Part shown: positions 58,973-64,000 of the stretch, piece by piece | Layout: every line of letters starts with the position of its first letter | How positions within the stretch are numbered: the first letter of the stretch is position 1 | Origin: Ornithomonoglobus_A sp045612845 | GTDB lineage: Bacteria; Bacillota; Clostridia; UBA1381 | Assembly (NCBI GenBank): GCA_045612845.1 | Contig: JAZKZV010000012.1 | Coordinates: 145,265-209,264 of the forward strand | Reading direction: 5' to 3' | DNA: 64,000 nucleotides | Translations under genes and position numbers: made by a program | The notes under the pieces: model-generated | Told to the model about the DNA's origin: nothing | The model's input: only the letters and a program-made list of their open reading frames with translations | The model's database searches: none

Positions 58973-60358
58973 ATGAAAAAGATGAAGAAAATAATTGCAT
59001 TAGTGTTGACAGCAGGAATGGTTTTAAGTCTTGCTGCATGCGGAAACAAGAACAGTACACAAAACGGTGAAGTTACAACCGTAACAGTGTGGACTGCCAA
59101 TGGTCACGACAAGGTGTTCTTAGAAGAACAGATAAAGAACTGGAATGATACCGTTGGTGCAAAAGAAGGAATTATGATAGAGTATGTAGTGCAGGACAGC
59201 ATTGCAAATAAGCTTGACCTTGCGTTTGAAACAGATCAGGCACCTGATTTGTTCAGCGGAGGTTCAATGAGCAAATATGCCGAACTTGGATATATCGCAC
59301 CTTATGAAGATATTCCGGGCGGGGACAAGCTTATAAAGAAGTTTGAAGAATTCTTAATGTATGGCAGACACATTCACACTGATGGAAAGACATACTACCT
59401 TCCTAAGTCAGCTACTACATACGGACTTATTTACAACAAGGATATGTTTAAAGAAGCAGGTCTGGTTGACGAAAAAGGTGAACCAACACCTCCTGAAACT
59501 CTTGAAGAGTTAAGAGAATATGCAAAAAAACTTACAGATGTTAAAGCACGTAAGTATGGTTACATTATCGCAGGTAAAACATCATTGATTTACGCTGATG
59601 ATGTTATGAAAATGTCATCTGCAACAAGTGGTTATGCAGATGGTTACAATCCAAAAACAGGTGAGTTTGATTTCTCACACGAAGCAACTGTTATGAAGAC
59701 AATGCTCGGTATGAAGGAAGACGGCAGCTGCTATCCTGGTACTGAAAGTACAGATAACGACCAGGCAAGAGCAAGATTTGCTGCCGGTGACATCGGTATG
59801 AAGACAGCAGGTAGTTACGATTTTGGTGTATTAACATCGCAGTTCCCTGCAAGCATTGATTGGGGTGTAGCACCTTACCCAACAGAAACAGAAGGCAACA
59901 GAAAGAAGCAGCACATGGGTAACTATGGTTATCTTATGATTAACAAAAAGTCTGCTGATGAAAAGGCAGAAAAGATTGCTAAGGTACTTGACTTCTTCTA
60001 CGGTGATGATCTTATTGAGGAAAGCTACAAGCAGGGTATAGATATTCCTCTTCAACTTGAAGTAGTTAATAAAGTTAAGCTTTCTGATGATAAGAAACAG
60101 TGGCAGGAATTTGCTAAGCTCTTAAATGTAAGCCAGGCAACACCGCTTGCTCTTTCAAGAGACTTACAGGGTGAAAGAGTAATGAGAGCAATTTATGTAG
60201 AAGATATTTGGTCCGGTAAGGTTACAGATGTTGATAAGGTATGTGCAGATTATTCAGCACTTCAGAATGAAGGTGCAAAGCGCTATGCTGAACTTCATCC
60301 TGAATATACACCTGAAAACTATATAATCCCTGATTTTGATAGTGACATTAAAAACTAA
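58973..60358 (+). CDS. Sugar ABC transporter substrate-binding lipoprotein
   Basis: The 461-residue protein has a lipoprotein signal peptide (MKKMKKIIALVLTAGMVLSL, then AAC with the lipid-carrying Cys near residue 23) and an SBP_bac_1-type extracellular sugar-binding domain: LAFETDQAPDLFSGGS, TYGLIYNKDMFKEAGLV, FAAGDIGMKTAGSY and the MGNYGYLMINKKS hinge region. It captures oligosaccharides outside the membrane for the two permeases that follow. Its stop lies 10 bases before the first permease start. Confidence 0.93.
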   Translation: MKKMKKIIALVLTAGMVLSLAACGNKNSTQNGEVTTVTVWTANGHDKVFLEEQIKNWNDTVGAKEGIMIEYVVQDSIANKLDLAFETDQAPDLFSGGSMSKYAELGYIAPYEDIPGGDKLIKKFEEFLMYGRHIHTDGKTYYLPKSATTYGLIYNKDMFKEAGLVDEKGEPTPPETLEELREYAKKLTDVKARKYGYIIAGKTSLIYADDVMKMSSATSGYADGYNPKTGEFDFSHEATVMKTMLGMKEDGSCYPGTESTDNDQARARFAAGDIGMKTAGSYDFGVLTSQFPASIDWGVAPYPTETEGNRKKQHMGNYGYLMINKKSADEKAEKIAKVLDFFYGDDLIEESYKQGIDIPLQLEVVNKVKLSDDKKQWQEFAKLLNVSQATPLALSRDLQGERVMRAIYVEDIWSGKVTDVDKVCADYSALQNEGAKRYAELHPEYTPENYIIPDFDSDIKN

Positions 60359-60368
60359 TAAAGGACGT

Positions 60369-61310
60369 GTGAGGACTTTGAACGAAAAAAGTATTAGAAA
60401 AACCATAATTAAAAAAATATCCGGGTCAATTCCAATTCAATGCTATTTGCTTTTGGGATTGCCGCTTATCGGTTTTTTCTTGTTTACATTATATCCTATA
60501 TTGTGGGCTTTTGCGAAATCGTTTTTCTATTATGATCAGATTCCAAGCCACACATTATATGTAGGTTTTAAAAATTTTATACACATTTTTACAGAAAACA
60601 CTATATATTGGAAATCATGGCTGACAACATTGGAGTTTACATTCTTAAAACTGCCGTTTGAAGTTGTGTGTACGCTTGTTCTGGCGTATCTCCTCAGCAA
60701 AAAGATAAAGGGTGCATCATTTATCCGTGGTGTATACTTTATGCCAACGGTTATCAGTGCAGTTTTGTGTTCTGTAATATTTACAAATCTGTTTCAGTAT
60801 TTTGGCTTTTTTAATGACATTTTTATTAAACTTGGAATTATTTCAGAGCCAATCGACTGGTTTGCAAACAAACGGTCTGCAATGGCTGTGCTTGTGGCAA
60901 GCAGTGTGTGGAAAAACTTTGGAACAAATGTGCTGTTGTTTACAGCAGCACTTACCAATGTTCCAAATGAGGTTTATGAGGCGGCGGATGTTGATGGTGC
61001 AGGTCCATTCAGAAAGTTTATAAGCATCACCATTCCGATGATAGCCCCTGTATTCCAGACAATTCTGCTTCTTGCAATTAACGGAACATTACACGTTGGT
61101 GAATTTATCGTAACTATGACAAACGGTGCTCCGGGTGGTGCTACCCATACGGTTGGTTCATATATCCTTGTTAACTATGTTCCGGGATTTACATCGGGAA
61201 CAGTAGATATAGGATATGGCGCGGCAATTTCGATAATAACATCAATTATATATGGTCTTGTTGCATTTGGATATAATAAAATAAGTGCAAGACTGCAGAA
61301 TGTGTATTAA
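60369..61310 (+). CDS. Sugar ABC transporter permease (MalF/UgpA type)
   Basis: The 313-residue protein has six membrane helices and the inner-membrane permease signature YEAADVDGAGPFRKFISITIP (EAAxxDGA, near residue 210), the site that contacts the ATPase. Start choice is uncertain: GTG three bases after AAAGGAC is used here; a TTG nine bases later is possible. Together with the second permease it forms a carbohydrate-uptake-1 family channel. Confidence 0.9.
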   Translation: MRTLNEKSIRKTIIKKISGSIPIQCYLLLGLPLIGFFLFTLYPILWAFAKSFFYYDQIPSHTLYVGFKNFIHIFTENTIYWKSWLTTLEFTFLKLPFEVVCTLVLAYLLSKKIKGASFIRGVYFMPTVISAVLCSVIFTNLFQYFGFFNDIFIKLGIISEPIDWFANKRSAMAVLVASSVWKNFGTNVLLFTAALTNVPNEVYEAADVDGAGPFRKFISITIPMIAPVFQTILLLAINGTLHVGEFIVTMTNGAPGGATHTVGSYILVNYVPGFTSGTVDIGYGAAISIITSIIYGLVAFGYNKISARLQNVY

Positions 61311-61327
61311 TCGGGGAGGTGTTTAAG

Positions 61328-62182
61328 ATGAATAAATTTATCAAAAAAATTCCAAGACTTTTAATTTACATAACGGTATTATTTGTTGCTATAATTACAC
61401 TTTTCCCTCTGTTTAGCACTATAATGGCTTCGTTCAAAAGCAATATGGAAATATTGACTATGCCGGAATCCATATTGCCGCAGCAGTGGACATTTGACAA
61501 CTACATAGAGGCTTTTAACTCCGACAAGTTCAATTTAAGCAGAATGCTTTTCAACAGTATTTGGACATCTGTTGCTGAGGTTGCAATCATAGTTGTAATT
61601 TCAGCGGTTTGCGGATATGTTTTTGCCAGAGGTGAATTTCCCGGTAAAAAGGCTATATTTATGATATTTACATCACTTATGTTTATATCACTGGGAAGCA
61701 TTACAATCTATCCAAAACTAACTTTGCTTTCTACAGTAGGGCTTAATAAGTCACTTTGGGGATTGATTGCATTAAAGTGTTTTGGTATACCTGTTGCAAA
61801 TATGTATATTGTAAGAGGGTTTGTAAAAGCACTTCCTAAGGAGCTTGACGAGGCTGCAACAATAGATGGATGCACATTTACGGGTATTTTCTTCAGAATA
61901 ATTTTTCCGCTTTTGGTACCCGCATTGATGACCATAGGAATTATGGCGTTTAATGGTTCGTGGAACGAATATATTATGCCTGCAATCTTTACAATGACCC
62001 GACCTGAACAGCAAACACTTATGGTTGGTATTATGGCACTTAAAAACTCCGGTGAGAGTGCTGTGTCCTGGAACATTCTGTTTGCGGCAGCAACTCTTTC
62101 AATGGTGCCTATATTGATTATTTTTATAGCAGCAAACAAATATATAACAGCGGGTGTAACTGCTGGTGCAGTTAAAGGTTAA
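61328..62182 (+). CDS. Sugar ABC transporter permease (MalG/UgpE type)
   Basis: The 284-residue protein has six membrane helices and the EAAxxDG motif LPKELDEAATIDGCTFTGIF (near residue 175), plus the C-terminal YITAGVTAGAVKG tail typical of MalG-type permeases. The ATG is chosen because GGGGAGG precedes it. No ATPase gene follows; these systems often share one multi-sugar ATPase encoded elsewhere. Confidence 0.93.
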   Translation: MNKFIKKIPRLLIYITVLFVAIITLFPLFSTIMASFKSNMEILTMPESILPQQWTFDNYIEAFNSDKFNLSRMLFNSIWTSVAEVAIIVVISAVCGYVFARGEFPGKKAIFMIFTSLMFISLGSITIYPKLTLLSTVGLNKSLWGLIALKCFGIPVANMYIVRGFVKALPKELDEAATIDGCTFTGIFFRIIFPLLVPALMTIGIMAFNGSWNEYIMPAIFTMTRPEQQTLMVGIMALKNSGESAVSWNILFAAATLSMVPILIIFIAANKYITAGVTAGAVKG

Positions 62183-62217
62183 AATTTAATATTTATTTGA
62201 TATAAAGGAGAGAAATT

Positions 62218-64000
62218 ATGAAATCTAAAAGATTAATCTCAATGTTTTTAAGTTTAATAATGATTATCTCATGCATGTTTACGACTCCTTTTGGTGCAGC
62301 AGCAAGTGAGGTTGCGGGCTTTGAAAATCTTGTAACTAACGGCGATATGCAGACAGATACAGAAACAATGAAGGACTGTTGGGGCTACTCATCTAATGTT
62401 ACAGATGTAGAACTATCTGTTGTTGACGATATTGAGGGCAATAAAGTGTTGAAATTTGACAGTTCGAATCTAAAAACCATAGAGGGCAAGACTGCCAATT
62501 CATCACTTATATACAAAACAAGAAAGCTTCAACCGGGCACAAAATATTATTATTCATATAAAATAAGACTGGCAAGTGATTATGAGAATACTACAACATT
62601 ATATGCTTGCACATCTTTTAGTGCGCTCAATAATACAACTGCGAAACCGAAACTTTCAAAGGAATGGGAAACTCGTGAGGGTTTTATAACACCAACCTCA
62701 GAAACTAGTGTGAGCTTTAAAGTATGTAACGCTTTAGATAAAGTTACAGGTGATGCTAATGTGGCGAAAGTAAATTATGAGGTTGATGATGTTGTAGTAT
62801 ACGACATGACCAATGCAAAAACTATTACATTGCCTACGGGTGCGAGTGTTACAAGCGAAAATGTTCTTACGGTGAATGGTGTAAATTATGCAATGCCGCA
62901 AAGTGAAATTTCAGTTGAGTATGTAAATGACGATTATAAATTAGCGACAGAAGATGTTGAACTTACACAGAACGAAAACACCTACACATTTACGGTGGGA
63001 GATTCAGATGTAACCATCAATCTTAAAGCAATAACACCACTTGCAAACCTTATCCCGCAAGGTAATATGGAAGGCAGCGACACTCCAACATTCACTACAG
63101 TAGGCACACAAAAATTTGTAACAGACCAGGCATTGACAGATAATGTCAATAACCAGGTTTTAGAAATAGATGATACATCTTCTACATCTACAACAGCAAC
63201 AAAGCTTACCATAAAATCTCTTACTCGAATGAAAGCGGGTCGTAAATACTACCTTGACTTTGACTATAAGATCATAGAAGGCACATATATAAAAGTGCGT
63301 AATTCAAGCAGTCAAACAGCAGTTGCTACAAACTACAGTGATGCTAACAAATGGTACAGATTAAGTGAGCAGTATATCAAAGATAAATACAGCAATACAA
63401 TCATACCTGGCTCAGATACATATTATCAGGATATCCTTGTAGGTAACAATTTGAGTAAAACAAAACTCTATATTGATAATCTTGTGTTCTATGATATAAC
63501 AGATGCAGTTGAAGTTGCAATTAACGCCGACGATACAGCAAGCATTGAATATGTTGAAGGTTTGGAGACAATAGGCGGCAAGCTTATGGCAAATGAAGGC
63601 ACTGTTGCTAAATTCAAAGTAGAACCAAATGCTGGTTACAGTGTTTTAGAAGTTGTTGCAAACAAAACAACACTAATACCTGATGCAGATGGTGTTTACT
63701 CATTTACAGTAGCCAATAGCGATAATGCTGTTACTGTTAAAACAGTAAAACCACTTGCTAACCTTATACCGCAAGGTGATATGGAAGATGACACTGCAAC
63801 ATTCTCTACAGTAGGTGCACAAAAATTTGTAACAGACCAGGCATTGACAGATAATGTCAATAACCATGTTTTAGAAATAAATGGTGAAAGTGCTCCGGAC
63901 TCTGCAACAAAGCTTACATTAAGCTCACTTACTAAGATGACAGCAGATCGTACATATTATCTTGACTTTGATTATAAAGCAAATTTTGATCACGTACGTG
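62218..64000 (+). CDS. Large secreted protein with CBM4/9-like repeats (runs off right edge)
   Basis: The frame is open from the ATG after AAGGAG to the window end (594 codons, incomplete). A signal peptide (about residues 1-30, LISMFLSLIMIISCMFTTPF) is followed by modules starting ENLVTNGDMQ, ANLIPQGNME and ANLIPQGDME, the opening pattern of CBM4/9-like carbohydrate-binding modules. Between them are about 70-residue beta repeats of the cell-wall-associated type (VEVAINADDTASIEYVEG). It probably binds polysaccharide outside the cell and feeds the adjacent sugar transporter. Catalytic or anchoring domains, if any, lie beyond the window. Confidence 0.9.
   Translation, partial: MKSKRLISMFLSLIMIISCMFTTPFGAAASEVAGFENLVTNGDMQTDTETMKDCWGYSSNVTDVELSVVDDIEGNKVLKFDSSNLKTIEGKTANSSLIYKTRKLQPGTKYYYSYKIRLASDYENTTTLYACTSFSALNNTTAKPKLSKEWETREGFITPTSETSVSFKVCNALDKVTGDANVAKVNYEVDDVVVYDMTNAKTITLPTGASVTSENVLTVNGVNYAMPQSEISVEYVNDDYKLATEDVELTQNENTYTFTVGDSDVTINLKAITPLANLIPQGNMEGSDTPTFTTVGTQKFVTDQALTDNVNNQVLEIDDTSSTSTTATKLTIKSLTRMKAGRKYYLDFDYKIIEGTYIKVRNSSSQTAVATNYSDANKWYRLSEQYIKDKYSNTIIPGSDTYYQDILVGNNLSKTKLYIDNLVFYDITDAVEVAINADDTASIEYVEGLETIGGKLMANEGTVAKFKVEPNAGYSVLEVVANKTTLIPDADGVYSFTVANSDNAVTVKTVKPLANLIPQGDMEDDTATFSTVGAQKFVTDQALTDNVNNHVLEINGESAPDSATKLTLSSLTKMTADRTYYLDFDYKANFDHVR
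63037..63273 (+). repeat. Module repeat 1 in the secreted protein
   Basis: The stretch from PLANLIPQGNME to YYLDFDYK is repeated 714 bases (238 codons) later. Inside it, 63107-63155 is identical base for base to the second copy over 49 bases. Confidence 0.85.
63751..63984 (+). repeat. Module repeat 2 in the secreted protein
   Basis: Second copy of the CBM4/9-like module, running to near the window end, with about three quarters of residues shared with copy 1 and a 49-base identical core. Confidence 0.85.

Overview
The window reads as one contiguous, AT-rich chromosome segment of an endospore-forming anaerobic clostridium (Firmicutes, class Clostridia), probably gut-associated. The evidence is the sporulation genes (spoIID start, spoIVB, a SleB-like cortex hydrolase, pdaA), strong AGGAGG-type ribosome binding sites, frequent TTG and GTG starts, sigma-A promoters with 17-base spacing, and a complete F-type ATP synthase with a sodium-type c subunit. 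No rRNA, tRNA, CRISPR array or intact transposase was seen.

Layout. Positions 1-5700 hold housekeeping and sporulation genes: spoIID (partial), metK with a small four-cysteine protein, two polysaccharide deacetylase family proteins, mtaB and a His-less HPr-like protein. Positions 5880-17921 form an accessory catabolic region: an AraC regulator, a phosphotriesterase-family hydrolase, a large TIM-barrel hydrolase, a creatinase/M24-like protein and an orphan ASRT (sensory rhodopsin transducer) domain protein, then an M20 peptidase plus CapA-type phosphatase facing a LysR regulator, an alkaline-phosphatase-superfamily protein, spoIVB and a PIG-L deacetylase. Positions 18111-24770 carry yhbY-nadD-yqeK-rsfS-leuS-CpXC protein-thioesterase-smpB and the SleB-like gene. 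Positions 24921-35841 contain a CE15-like esterase, galactokinase, a manganese-type CDF exporter, a VanW protein, a cysteine-cluster protein, glyA, alaS and a HIT protein.

Positions 35920-44708 are a sugar locus: an AraC regulator, a NagB-like deaminase and nagA; two small membrane-associated genes; then a second AraC regulator with a large glycosidase-like protein and a MurQ-like SIS protein. Together they suggest use of amino-sugar-containing glycans. Positions 44709-47157 are a scarred region: decayed mobile-element gene fragments, a HAD phosphatase and an exonuclease/endonuclease/phosphatase-family gene with duplicated leader sequences, and an unusual array of short GCTAAAT units alternating with tiny perfect hairpins. 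Positions 47158-53756 hold atpI-B-E-F-H-A-G-D-C, whose c subunit has a two-carboxylate sodium motif and whose epsilon subunit lacks the C-terminal helical domain.

Positions 53854-64000 hold a two-component system facing a disaccharide/oligosaccharide locus: a trehalase-family (GH37) enzyme, a GH31 enzyme, a sugar ABC transporter (binding protein and two permeases, no local ATPase) and the start of a large secreted protein with repeated CBM4/9-like modules that runs off the end.

The features I consider most worth following up are the hairpin array at 46854-46973, the orphan promoter-hairpin small RNA candidate at 3813-3902, the two-carboxylate ATP synthase rotor, and the ASRT/creatinase-like/phosphotriesterase cluster.
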